A stretch of 27,545 nucleotides of DNA from positions 1-27,545 of the forward strand of contig CAKUUY010000023.1 in NCBI GenBank assembly GCA_934693235.1, given 5' to 3'. The position numbers and the translations under genes were made by a program. Positions 8,934 to 16,813 of the stretch are shown piece after piece. The stretch is from an uncultured Candidatus Melainabacteria bacterium. GTDB taxonomy: Bacteria > Cyanobacteriota > Vampirovibrionia > Gastranaerophilales > Gastranaerophilaceae. The notes below the pieces were generated by a model. It did no database searches and was not told where the DNA came from. It saw nothing but the letters and a program-made list of their open reading frames with translations. Every line of letters starts with the position of its first letter. Position 1 is the stretch's first letter.

Positions 8934-10577
8934 TTATACTTTATCTGATTGAGCTTTTAAGAGCTCCCTTGAATGAAATGAAACATCAAGCGCATATTTT
9001 TTTCTAGCATCATCTACAAGTTCTCCAACCTTATTAATAGCCCAACCGGAAGCCAAACCAAAGAACATTGCTTTACCTCCTGAAATAAGTTTTGCAGTAC
9101 ATAATAATGACGTTGCAATTGCGCCAACCGCAGGAATACCATATTTCAATGCAGAAGAAATCTTTTCATCCTTACCATCAGATTTATTTAAGTAATAACC
9201 AACAGCACCAATTGTTGTTAATATTGACAAAACGTCCGTCGGCGCTGCACCAAGTTTTAAATCCCTTGCCTTATCAACATATTTAACAGTTTCAATATCA
9301 ATAGATTTGTCCAAAGATTTTACGGCATCAGCAACCTCTGATTTAAGTTTTAAGTATTCTTTTCTTGGCAATAGAGACTTGTACGTTGTTAAAATCTCTT
9401 GCAATTCTCCTTTTGAATTATTACTTAATACATCTTCAATCCTTGCAGTATGCTCCACTACAGATTTCAATATATTTGCATCATATCTTTGTTCAGAAGC
9501 TACAGAAGTAAAACATTCATTTAATTCTCTAAGTTTTTGAGAAATATTTTTGCACAAATCAGCTCTTTGAGTTACTTCATCAGCTCCTGCTAACTTTTTA
9601 TATTTTATTATACTTTGACGAATTTCATTTATAACCTTGTTCGTTTCTAAATCTGTTGGGTTCGCAAGTTTTTGAATATCTTCTAACATCCCTGAAGAAG
9701 CCTTGTAACTATCTGTTATGTTGTGAGAAATTATTCTTCTTAAATGTCTTGTATCTTTTGCAAGTTTTTTCTTTACCGGAGCCATGTAATTTTCTCCAAT
9801 ATAAGTTTGCCACATATTCTTAGATCTGAAGTTTTTTACATCCCCCAAACTTGCATTCCAGAAGAAGTCAAACAGACCGTCAGTAGCTTGGTTTACTTCT
9901 TTAAGCCTATCTGTTCGAGCATTAATTCCGAAACCTTTTTCTAAGTTTTTATTCATTGATGAAATTTTCGAATTCAAGCCATTAATAATATTTGAAGTAA
10001 CATTATCTGTAGGATTTTTTCTCAATATTTCTTCGTTTACTTCCATAAAACGTTCAGTTAACTTTGAAAATTTATTTAGAGTTGTTGCGTAAGAAGAGTT
10101 TACCGTACTTCTACTAATTTTGTTAAATAATTTAGTAATTCCCTCATGAATTTTTCTTGTAAAGGTTCTTTGACCATTCTTTCCATACATCAAACGTTGA
10201 CAAATTACATCCTTAAAAGTTGTAAAATTGTTAATACTTTCAGTTTTTGCAAGAAACGATTCAACTTTACCTAAAGCATAGCGGTAGAAATTCTGGTATT
10301 TACTACCTTTGGCAAGCTTTTGTTCCAAGCTAATACGCCACTTATTCAAATACTTAGTAGCACCCTTGTTCAAACCACCACTAAATATGGCAAGAGTTCC
10401 AAACCCAACAGTTAGAGCAGATAGTGCAATTGTTTTACCTAACTTGTGTTCTTTTTTCTTTTTAGTTTCTTCTATATTATCTTGCACAGGCAAACTTATA
10501 TAATAGCCATTTTTTGGCTGTTTAAAATCATTAAATGCTCTGCGTTGAGCAGTTGTTGTATAAACAGAATTAATCAT
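8934..10577 (-). CDS. Uncharacterised membrane-associated helical protein (547 aa)
   Basis: Not recognised. The first 20 residues are polar (TTTAQRRAFNDFKQPKNGYY). A Lys-rich patch (KKKKEHK) precedes a hydrophobic helix near residues 48-70. A long, mostly alpha-helical, Lys/Ser/Asn-rich middle of about 370 residues has coiled-coil character. The C-terminal third contains two or three hydrophobic, Gly/Ala-rich segments (VLSILTTIGAVGYYL, GIPAVGAIATSLLC, AMFFGLASGWAIN). This arrangement suggests a membrane-anchored helical bundle. There is no catalytic motif. It follows lpxB by 65 bp; the ATG has ttaggtag just upstream. It may belong to the envelope cluster only by position. A lineage-specific protein is the simplest reading. 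Confidence 0.75.
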   Translation of the reverse strand: MINSVYTTTAQRRAFNDFKQPKNGYYISLPVQDNIEETKKKKEHKLGKTIALSALTVGFGTLAIFSGGLNKGATKYLNKWRISLEQKLAKGSKYQNFYRYALGKVESFLAKTESINNFTTFKDVICQRLMYGKNGQRTFTRKIHEGITKLFNKISRSTVNSSYATTLNKFSKLTERFMEVNEEILRKNPTDNVTSNIINGLNSKISSMNKNLEKGFGINARTDRLKEVNQATDGLFDFFWNASLGDVKNFRSKNMWQTYIGENYMAPVKKKLAKDTRHLRRIISHNITDSYKASSGMLEDIQKLANPTDLETNKVINEIRQSIIKYKKLAGADEVTQRADLCKNISQKLRELNECFTSVASEQRYDANILKSVVEHTARIEDVLSNNSKGELQEILTTYKSLLPRKEYLKLKSEVADAVKSLDKSIDIETVKYVDKARDLKLGAAPTDVLSILTTIGAVGYYLNKSDGKDEKISSALKYGIPAVGAIATSLLCTAKLISGGKAMFFGLASGWAINKVGELVDDARKKYALDVSFHSRELLKAQSDKV

Positions 10578-10642
10578 ACGCTACCTAATCATATAAACGC
10601 ATGTACAACTTGATTTTTGCCCAAATTTAAACTTTTGTTAAG

Positions 10643-11761
10643 TTATAGTAAGCTATTTATAACCTTTGCAACCTCTTTTGAAGAAACTTTATCCGAAAGT
10701 AAAGCTTTTACTTCTCCTAAATCTTTTATATTTTGTGCTCTATATTCTTTATCAAAAAGCAATTTTTCTATCTCATAAGAAATTTTTGAAACATTAACAT
10801 CACCTTGAATTATCTCAGGCACAATAGATTTGTTCGCAATAATATTCGGAAGAGAAACACGCTTTATACACCTAACGACGAGATAAATCAAATAAAACAG
10901 CCAAGGTCCACGATAAGCAATAATCATTGGAGTTTGGTACAAACAAGCTTCTAAGGCAACTGTGCCGGAAGCCAAAATCAAAGCATCAGAAACACTCAAC
11001 AACGCTTGATTTTCTCCTTTTATCACAGGGAAATTTGTTTTTTGTAAATATTTATCATAAACTTTATCAGACAAATTCGGTGCATGTGATATACAAAATT
11101 GTAAATCAGGATGTTTTTTCTGCAAATTCTGCGCTGTTTTCACAAAAACTTTCATTAAATTTTTGAGTTCAAATTCTCTTGACCCCGGAAAAATTGCAAC
11201 AAGTTTTTTATTTTTATCAAATCCATGTGTCTCAAAGAACTCATCTCTATTAGCCTTTTCAGGTAATTGCGAAACTAAAGGATGACCACAATAATGAGTT
11301 CTTATCCCATAGCTTTCATACATATTTTTTTCAAATGGGAAAATACAAAGAACTTCATCAATATTTTTCTTTATTGTGTTTATGCGCCACTTCCTGCTTG
11401 CCCACACCTGAGGCGGAATGTAATAAAGCACCTTTATACCTGCACGTTTTAAAAATTTTGAAATATTCAAATTAAAAACGCCATAATCTATCAAAAGCAC
11501 TAAATCAGGTTTAAATTCTTTTATCAAGTAATCAACAACTCTCTTACCTAATAAAAGGTGATCAGTAATTATTTTAAAGGAAAGTCCGACAGCACCCATT
11601 TTCTTTTGGTCAGAAAAAAGTTTTACACCGGCACTTTTTAAATTCTCACCGCCTACACCTTCAATCTCAACATCAGAATTTAAAGCTTTCAAAGCCTTTG
11701 CAACATGAGCTGCGTGAATGTCTCCGGAGTATTCACCTGTAATAATAAAAACCTTTTTCAT
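10643..11761 (-). CDS. lpxB: Lipid-A-disaccharide synthase
   Basis: Glycosyltransferase family 19 enzyme that joins UDP-2,3-diacylglucosamine and 2,3-diacylglucosamine-1-phosphate into the lipid A disaccharide at the inner membrane. Family signatures include the N-terminal ITGEYSGDIHAAHVAKAL, IEGVGGENL, the stretch KVLYYIPPQVWASRKWR, the GHPLV motif and LVAIFPGSREFEL before the C-terminal domain with SGTVALEACLYQTPMIIAYR. At 372 aa it is of normal length. It starts one base after the lpxI stop, so the two are translationally linked, which matches their consecutive steps. Together with lpxI it shows that the organism makes a lipid A-type outer membrane. Confidence 0.97.
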   Translation of the reverse strand: MKKVFIITGEYSGDIHAAHVAKALKALNSDVEIEGVGGENLKSAGVKLFSDQKKMGAVGLSFKIITDHLLLGKRVVDYLIKEFKPDLVLLIDYGVFNLNISKFLKRAGIKVLYYIPPQVWASRKWRINTIKKNIDEVLCIFPFEKNMYESYGIRTHYCGHPLVSQLPEKANRDEFFETHGFDKNKKLVAIFPGSREFELKNLMKVFVKTAQNLQKKHPDLQFCISHAPNLSDKVYDKYLQKTNFPVIKGENQALLSVSDALILASGTVALEACLYQTPMIIAYRGPWLFYLIYLVVRCIKRVSLPNIIANKSIVPEIIQGDVNVSKISYEIEKLLFDKEYRAQNIKDLGEVKALLSDKVSSKEVAKVINSLL

Positions 11762-11762
11762 A

Positions 11763-12578
11763 CTACACTGCCAAAATTACAATACCATGTTTATCGGCAT
11801 ATTCAACAACCTTTTCTTGATCAACGATAATTGTTTCATTTGCCTCTACTGCAATCAAATCTGCCTTATATTTGTGCATAGTTTTTAATGTTCTCAAACC
11901 AATTGCAGGAATATCAAATCTCTTGTCTTGAAATGGTTTAGAAACTTTTACAACAACAGCATTACGTTTTGCAAGTTTTGCGCCACGTCTTATACACATA
12001 TCAGTCCCCTCAATTGCTTCAACCGCCATAATCATTTTATCTTTAATTACAACAGATTGTCCAACATCAACTTTTCCCATTTCTTTAGCTAACCAAAACC
12101 CATAATTTACATCTTCCATCTGCTGCTCAGTAGGTTTTAATTTTCCTAAAACACCTGATGGAATCATCAAATTTTTGATAAATATAGTTTGGTCAAGAAC
12201 AGAGATATTGTGTTTTTCAAATTCTTTTACAATCAAAAGCATGACTTCATCATCATTTAATCTTTTTACAGATTTTAAAATTTCAATAGCCCGCTTATCA
12301 AATTTATGTAATTGCAAAAGAACACGTTTGTGAACTTTTCCCAAGAAAGTAACCTGTTTAATTTCTTCTTCAGTAAAAATTTTCTCAATTCTACTCATTT
12401 CGCCAGGATGACAAGAGTATACTTTAGAACAATATTTTTTTAATTCTTTTAAATTATCGTTAGCTAAAGACACGCAAATAACTTCAAAACCATTTTCTTT
12501 TGCATGACGAGCCATTTCAACAGGCAGAATTCCATCCCCTGCAATTAAACCTTGTTTATTTTCTAACATTATTGACAC
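11763..12578 (-). CDS. lpxI: UDP-2,3-diacylglucosamine pyrophosphatase (LpxI type)
   Basis: Hydrolyses UDP-2,3-diacylglucosamine to lipid X and UMP, the step before LpxB. The sequence shows LpxI features: GLIAGDGILPVEMARHAKE at the N-terminus, TFLGKVHK, LLIVKEFEKHNISVLDQT, and the C-terminal half VEAIEGTDMCIRRGA and AIGLRTLKTMHK. LpxI replaces LpxH in alpha-proteobacteria, cyanobacteria-related and other lineages. Of the two possible starts, GTG 12578 is preferred because agagga lies 8 nt upstream, while ATG 12569 would be about 17 nt away. It precedes lpxB by one base and follows the class II aldolase after 34 bp. Confidence 0.94.
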   Translation of the reverse strand: MSIMLENKQGLIAGDGILPVEMARHAKENGFEVICVSLANDNLKELKKYCSKVYSCHPGEMSRIEKIFTEEEIKQVTFLGKVHKRVLLQLHKFDKRAIEILKSVKRLNDDEVMLLIVKEFEKHNISVLDQTIFIKNLMIPSGVLGKLKPTEQQMEDVNYGFWLAKEMGKVDVGQSVVIKDKMIMAVEAIEGTDMCIRRGAKLAKRNAVVVKVSKPFQDKRFDIPAIGLRTLKTMHKYKADLIAVEANETIIVDQEKVVEYADKHGIVILAV

Positions 12579-12612
12579 TTTTATTTTCCTCTTTTACTAA
12601 ATTATATCACAA

Positions 12613-13239
12613 CTATTTTTTTAGAGAATTTATCTCATCAACTTGCTCTTTGGTGAATAAAACAGCACCACCAAGCAACTTTGTATTTACAACCACTTGC
12701 GCATAACTTTCAGCTAATTCTAATTTCAAAAATGCATCCTTTATAGTTTTATCTCCAACGATAAAACCATGGTTTGCCATAATTATTGCATCATAATCCT
12801 TGAAATATTTTGCTGTTTTTTCAACCAAATCCATTGAACCCGGTAAAGCATACCCTGCTAACGGAATTTGACCGAAATAAAAAACATTCTCTGCCATAAT
12901 CGGTTCATCCAAAGCTATATGACAACATGCAAATGAACTCAAATAAGGAGGATGAACATGAATTATGTAATTTACATCAGGTCTTTGTTTATAAAATTCA
13001 GCATGAAGCATTTTTTCAGAAGATGGCTTTTTTTTACCATCAATTAAATTTCCGTCATAATCCATTAAAACAAGTTCATCTTCTGACAAATACCCATTTG
13101 CAGAACCTGACGAAGTTATCAAAATCATATCTTCATAACGCGCTGAAAAATTCCCGGAACATCCAGGGGTGAAATTCTTCACTCCAGCAAGTCTTCCATA
13201 CTCAATTAATTCCTTTTTTAATTCTTCTAAATTTTTCAT
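12613..13239 (-). CDS. Class II aldolase/adducin family protein
   Basis: 208-aa Zn-dependent class II aldolase fold (FucA/AraD/MtnB group). Visible elements are GCSGNFSAR near residues 26-34 (phosphate-binding loop), PSSE with E75 as the likely catalytic acid, the Zn pair H94-V-H96 in HVHPPYLSS, and ANHGFIVGD with H157 as third Zn ligand. All catalytic positions are kept, so it is probably active. Likely reaction types are cleavage of a sugar 1-phosphate (L-fuculose- or rhamnulose-like) or methylthioribulose-phosphate dehydration; the sequence alone does not choose. Its ATG abuts the lptD-like stop (TAG/ATG) and lpxI follows, so it sits in the middle of the envelope operon. The link to lipopolysaccharide is by position only. 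Confidence 0.88.
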   Translation of the reverse strand: MKNLEELKKELIEYGRLAGVKNFTPGCSGNFSARYEDMILITSSGSANGYLSEDELVLMDYDGNLIDGKKKPSSEKMLHAEFYKQRPDVNYIIHVHPPYLSSFACCHIALDEPIMAENVFYFGQIPLAGYALPGSMDLVEKTAKYFKDYDAIIMANHGFIVGDKTIKDAFLKLELAESYAQVVVNTKLLGGAVLFTKEQVDEINSLKK

Positions 13240-15474
13240 CTACAACTGTTCCCTATTAGGATCTTCAATATCAATAACTTCTGCGTACATCATTTTTTTT
13301 GCGACCGGTTTATTATCAAATGTATTTTCTGTATCAAAGACTTTTAACTCAACGTTTTCTTGATTACTTTTTGCAAGCCTGTCCGGATGCTTAATTTCCA
13401 TCCTTTCAAACTCAACAGAAGAGCCCTTTGTATCCATTGCAATACAAAAAGCAAAGTATGTTTGACGTCTTACCCAGTCATAACCCAAATTCAATTTAAA
13501 ATCATCCGGTCCTATTGCAATAATAAATGAATTTTCTTGGAACAACTTACCATTCGGAGCATCTCCGGTTAACGTAGCAGTCCCAGACCAAGCAAGTGTC
13601 AAATATTTATTAACACGAAAAGCTTCTCTCAAATATATATTGGCATGCCCGTATCTGTACATATCATACATTTGCATTGGTGTTCCATCTTGAATAGCCG
13701 AAACAAAACCACCAATATCCTGCATCCAATACTTGTATTGAGAATGAACTAACGGACCAATTCTACCTACAAATTGAGTATCCCCTGTACCATACAAGGC
13801 TACACTACCTTGCATTACCAAAGACAAGTCGTAATTAAACAAGTTATCATCATCTCTATAACGGAACAATTTTTGATTAATTTCAGCCATATATCTTGTT
13901 CTTAGAGTACCTACATTTTGATAAGGAATCTGTTCATCATGTCTGTTAAAATCACTGTTTTGCATATAACCAAAACCAAAACGATGCCTAAAATTCAAAT
14001 CTAAATCCTTGCCTATAGTAGATGGGACGACAGCTTCATCATGATAAACTAATTCAGCGGCGTATTTTGCCATACGTCCTCCAAACCACCATTCATCCAA
14101 ATATGACCTTGACCCATATTGCAAGAACAATTTATCATCTAAATTTTGCTTACCTTTCAAAACAAATCGACTTGCTGCCGTTGCATAACCAAATTCAGTA
14201 AAGTTCGTTGCACTACGATATTTTACTAAACCGCCAATACCAATACCGCTTCTACTGTTGACAATTGGCAATAACTTCACTGTAGATCCATTTTGTAATG
14301 GAGTATCTACAGCCCAACCAGGACCGGCATATAAACCAAATCCGCCTAACGAACCGATTTCAGGATAATTTCCTTCAAAATATTCATGTTTTTTGTTTGT
14401 ATGAGCAGACAACGACCGAATTTTAAACAAATCGGTATCCCCATAACGAATTTGGGCTTTTTTCAAAGTTATTACATCATGGTCTTTCTTTGCATCAACA
14501 ATCAACTCTTTTGTTTTAACATTGACAGCTGTCTCGCCGGTGATATCAACTAACGAAGATCTATCCTCGTCATTAAGGAGCATTCTGTTAAAATTGTTAC
14601 CACCAATCATTTTTGTTTCCAAATTCAAAATGTAATGATCTTCAGACGACAATTTTCCATTGTATAAAACAATTTTATCATCTTGCATTTCTCCAGATCT
14701 TGCATGAACCGTCAACATTGCAGCTTTCGTGCATAAATTATCTATATTAGCATTTTCTTCATTCATGTTTATCTGCAAATAATCACCAAACACGTGATTT
14801 CCATCTCTAATAACTTCTACATTGCCATAAGCTTTTAATATATTAGAGACCTTGTTATAAACCATCTTATCAGCTTTAATAGTAACATTCTGTGGAGGAA
14901 AATCTAGAACAGGAGAACCTGTTGCAATAATATCCATTGTTTTGTCGTCATAGTCAACATTATCAGCATCCAAAACAACATCATTTGAAGTAACTTGCTC
15001 TTTTACTCCCCCCTCTAACTCAAGAATTGTACCAGCTTCATCTTTTTTTACTTCTTCTTTTACAGTTTTTTTGTTTTTTTTAGAAACTTTTTCATCATTT
15101 TTTACCGGATCGGCAAAATTTATATTAAGTTCCTTATTTAACTTTTCATTTTCTTCTGCTTCTTGTTTAGCCAATTCCTGCTTTTCTTTTTCCCGAAGCT
15201 CTAATTTTTTCTTATACTCTTTCTCTCTCAAATAATTTGTTGCTTTAATACGAGTTTTTTTGAAAAAAGGCATACCTTTAACAGGTTTTACTGTACTACC
15301 CTCTACGACTTTAACATCAGGCATCATAATTCCAGACGGAGACTCATAAAAATTTTCGTTAAAAAGTTTTTCCAAATCATTAGTAGGTAACCCAATGTTA
15401 TTGGGTTCGGCAGCATAAACATTGCCTGCCATCATAGATAATATTAAAGCTGTAACTAACAAATATTTTTTCAA
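13240..15474 (-). CDS. lptD: LPS-assembly outer-membrane protein, LptD/OstA family
   Basis: 744 aa. A signal peptide (MKKYLLVTALILSMMAGNVYA, cut after residue 21) is followed by about 130 charged residues with a Lys/Glu-rich coiled-coil-like stretch (REKEYKKKLELREKEKQEL). Residues about 150-260 match the OstA/LptA-like periplasmic domain: LDADNVDYDDKTMDIIATG, then YNKVSNILKAYGNVEV. The C-terminal 400 residues are rich in alternating aromatic strands, as in a beta barrel. In Gram-negatives the protein inserts LPS in the outer leaflet. The Lys/Glu-rich insertion before the OstA domain is unusual, and the disulfide cysteines of proteobacterial LptD are not evident. It is 17 bp after the M23 gene and abuts the aldolase gene, inside a lipid A operon. 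Confidence 0.85.
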   Translation of the reverse strand: MKKYLLVTALILSMMAGNVYAAEPNNIGLPTNDLEKLFNENFYESPSGIMMPDVKVVEGSTVKPVKGMPFFKKTRIKATNYLREKEYKKKLELREKEKQELAKQEAEENEKLNKELNINFADPVKNDEKVSKKNKKTVKEEVKKDEAGTILELEGGVKEQVTSNDVVLDADNVDYDDKTMDIIATGSPVLDFPPQNVTIKADKMVYNKVSNILKAYGNVEVIRDGNHVFGDYLQINMNEENANIDNLCTKAAMLTVHARSGEMQDDKIVLYNGKLSSEDHYILNLETKMIGGNNFNRMLLNDEDRSSLVDITGETAVNVKTKELIVDAKKDHDVITLKKAQIRYGDTDLFKIRSLSAHTNKKHEYFEGNYPEIGSLGGFGLYAGPGWAVDTPLQNGSTVKLLPIVNSRSGIGIGGLVKYRSATNFTEFGYATAASRFVLKGKQNLDDKLFLQYGSRSYLDEWWFGGRMAKYAAELVYHDEAVVPSTIGKDLDLNFRHRFGFGYMQNSDFNRHDEQIPYQNVGTLRTRYMAEINQKLFRYRDDDNLFNYDLSLVMQGSVALYGTGDTQFVGRIGPLVHSQYKYWMQDIGGFVSAIQDGTPMQMYDMYRYGHANIYLREAFRVNKYLTLAWSGTATLTGDAPNGKLFQENSFIIAIGPDDFKLNLGYDWVRRQTYFAFCIAMDTKGSSVEFERMEIKHPDRLAKSNQENVELKVFDTENTFDNKPVAKKMMYAEVIDIEDPNREQL

Positions 15475-15491
15475 CTTCCCGCCTTTTTAAA

Positions 15492-16616
15492 CTAAATATA
15501 ATTCAACGGATTATTAGGTTTTCCGTTAATCCTAACTTCAAAATGAACGTGAGGTCCGGTACTATACCCTGTAGTCCCCTCATATCCTACAATATCGCCC
15601 TTATGTACAAATTGCCCTTGACCGACCTTTATAGAAGACATGTGAGCATACAAAGTTGTAGTAGGTTTTCCGTTTACAACACCATGATCCAAAATCACAA
15701 CTTTACCATACCCCCCATACCATCCTGAATAAATAACTTTACCTGAATTTGAAGCATGGATACTACCAAAATTCGGACCAGCAATATCAACTCCAGAGTG
15801 AAACGTACGACTATTAAATATAGGGTGAGTTCTCCACCCAAAAGGAGATGTAATCCTACCACCAATAGGTCTCATAAATCCTGTTGACGTAATTTTTACG
15901 GTAGAACCTCCCCTATTTCTTGCAATCATACTTTGAATACTTGCAGACTGACGAGCCAGTTCTCTTTCTGCTTTTTCGTACGTTTTTCTATCAGTTTTAT
16001 ATTTACTAATCATGCTCTGGTTCATTGCAATTGCAGATTTTATATTTTGCTGTTGAGAATTTATATCCTGAATTGATTGAGCCAATGCTATTTTACGAGC
16101 TTGTATATCCCTTTTCATAGCTGCAATACGTTGAGATTTTGCTCGAACAGCAAGAATTTGTGCATAATTTTTCTTCAAGACAATTTTTTCAAAATAAACA
16201 ACATCGAGTAAAGAATTCAAGTCTTTCGCTGTTAGAATCAGTTGAAACATGCCGGTCCTTTGGTTTTTGTAAACCTGACGAATACGCCTGCGCATATCGA
16301 CATTTGCTTTATTAAACTCTGCAACAGAAGCATTCAGCTCTTTTTCCATTTGAGCCAATTGAATTTCCAAATTTGAATACTGATTTTTTGAACGCTGTAA
16401 TGAATTTGACGCCTGTTCTAATTTTTGTTGGTTTTTGTAAAGCTTGTTTTTTTCAAGATGTTCTAAAACTTTCAATCTTTTAATTTTTTCATGTGTAACA
16501 CGTTGCTTGTGTTGAATAGTCTTCAATTGATTTGCACTAGCAACCAAGCTTATATTTCCTATAAGCAAAGCCATAAATACTATTAAAAATTTCTTGAAAA
16601 ATCTACTTATAACCAC
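15492..16616 (-). CDS. Secreted M23 murein peptidase with coiled coil (EnvC/LytM-like)
   Basis: 374 aa. An N-terminal signal segment (FFKKFLIVFMALLIGNISLVASA) is followed by a long coiled coil (residues about 30-240, rich in Lys, Gln, Glu, Ala). The last 120 residues are a LytM/M23 domain: FGWRTHPIF, the metal site HSGVD near residue 272, LYAHMSS, and the HVHFE motif. The Zn ligands (His, Asp, His) and catalytic His are all present, so unlike the degenerate EnvC of E. coli it is probably an active peptidoglycan endopeptidase. It acts in the periplasm, at cell separation or wall turnover. The start is GTG at 16616, 7 bp after the stop of a 34-aa membrane peptide; the ribosome binding site is weak. 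Confidence 0.9.
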   Translation of the reverse strand: MVISRFFKKFLIVFMALLIGNISLVASANQLKTIQHKQRVTHEKIKRLKVLEHLEKNKLYKNQQKLEQASNSLQRSKNQYSNLEIQLAQMEKELNASVAEFNKANVDMRRRIRQVYKNQRTGMFQLILTAKDLNSLLDVVYFEKIVLKKNYAQILAVRAKSQRIAAMKRDIQARKIALAQSIQDINSQQQNIKSAIAMNQSMISKYKTDRKTYEKAERELARQSASIQSMIARNRGGSTVKITSTGFMRPIGGRITSPFGWRTHPIFNSRTFHSGVDIAGPNFGSIHASNSGKVIYSGWYGGYGKVVILDHGVVNGKPTTTLYAHMSSIKVGQGQFVHKGDIVGYEGTTGYSTGPHVHFEVRINGKPNNPLNYI

Positions 16617-16623
16617 AATATAC

Positions 16624-16728
16624 CTATTTTACCATAAGAGGCAACAGCATTAATCCAACAGTCCATGCAAGGAAAGTAATCCCTATTACTGCAATTATAA
16701 CTTTTTGATGTTTTCTGAAAAATTCCAT
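16624..16728 (-). CDS. Small single-pass membrane protein (34 aa)
   Basis: Begins MEFFRKHQKV and continues as one 20-residue hydrophobic helix (VIIAVIGITFLAWTVGLMLLP), ending MVK and TAG. The start is supported by gggga 6 nt upstream of ATG 16728 (ataggggaaacaaaATG). The N-terminal basic HQK followed by a helix resembles the membrane anchor of SurA/PpiD-type foldases, but no foldase domain follows. It is the first gene of the envelope cluster and stops 7 bp before the M23 gene, so it is probably co-expressed with it. Function unknown; an anchor or regulator of the operon products is a guess. Confidence 0.55.
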   Translation of the reverse strand: MEFFRKHQKVIIAVIGITFLAWTVGLMLLPLMVK

Positions 16729-16755
16729 TTTGTTTCCCCTATCCGTTCTTCTAAG

Positions 16756-16807
16756 ATTGTACTATAAAAAATTTTGATTTGCAAAATTTTAAGAAATCTA
16801 TTAATAT
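16756..16807. promoter_or_regulatory. Divergent promoters sharing one palindromic -35
   Basis: TTGCAA at 16779-16784 is its own reverse complement. Rightwards it is followed by 17 bp and TAATAT (16802-16807), reading into the TPR gene. Leftwards on the minus strand it is followed by 17 bp and TACAAT (16761-16756), reading into the envelope operon. Both spacings are exactly 17 bp. Confidence 0.6.
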
Positions 16808-16813
16808 AGCTTT

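Noticed and set aside
9092..9944. Several plus-strand open frames opposite the 547-aa gene and the lpxB gene
   Set aside because: They lie on the complementary strand of well-supported genes and have no recognisable domains or ribosome binding sites.
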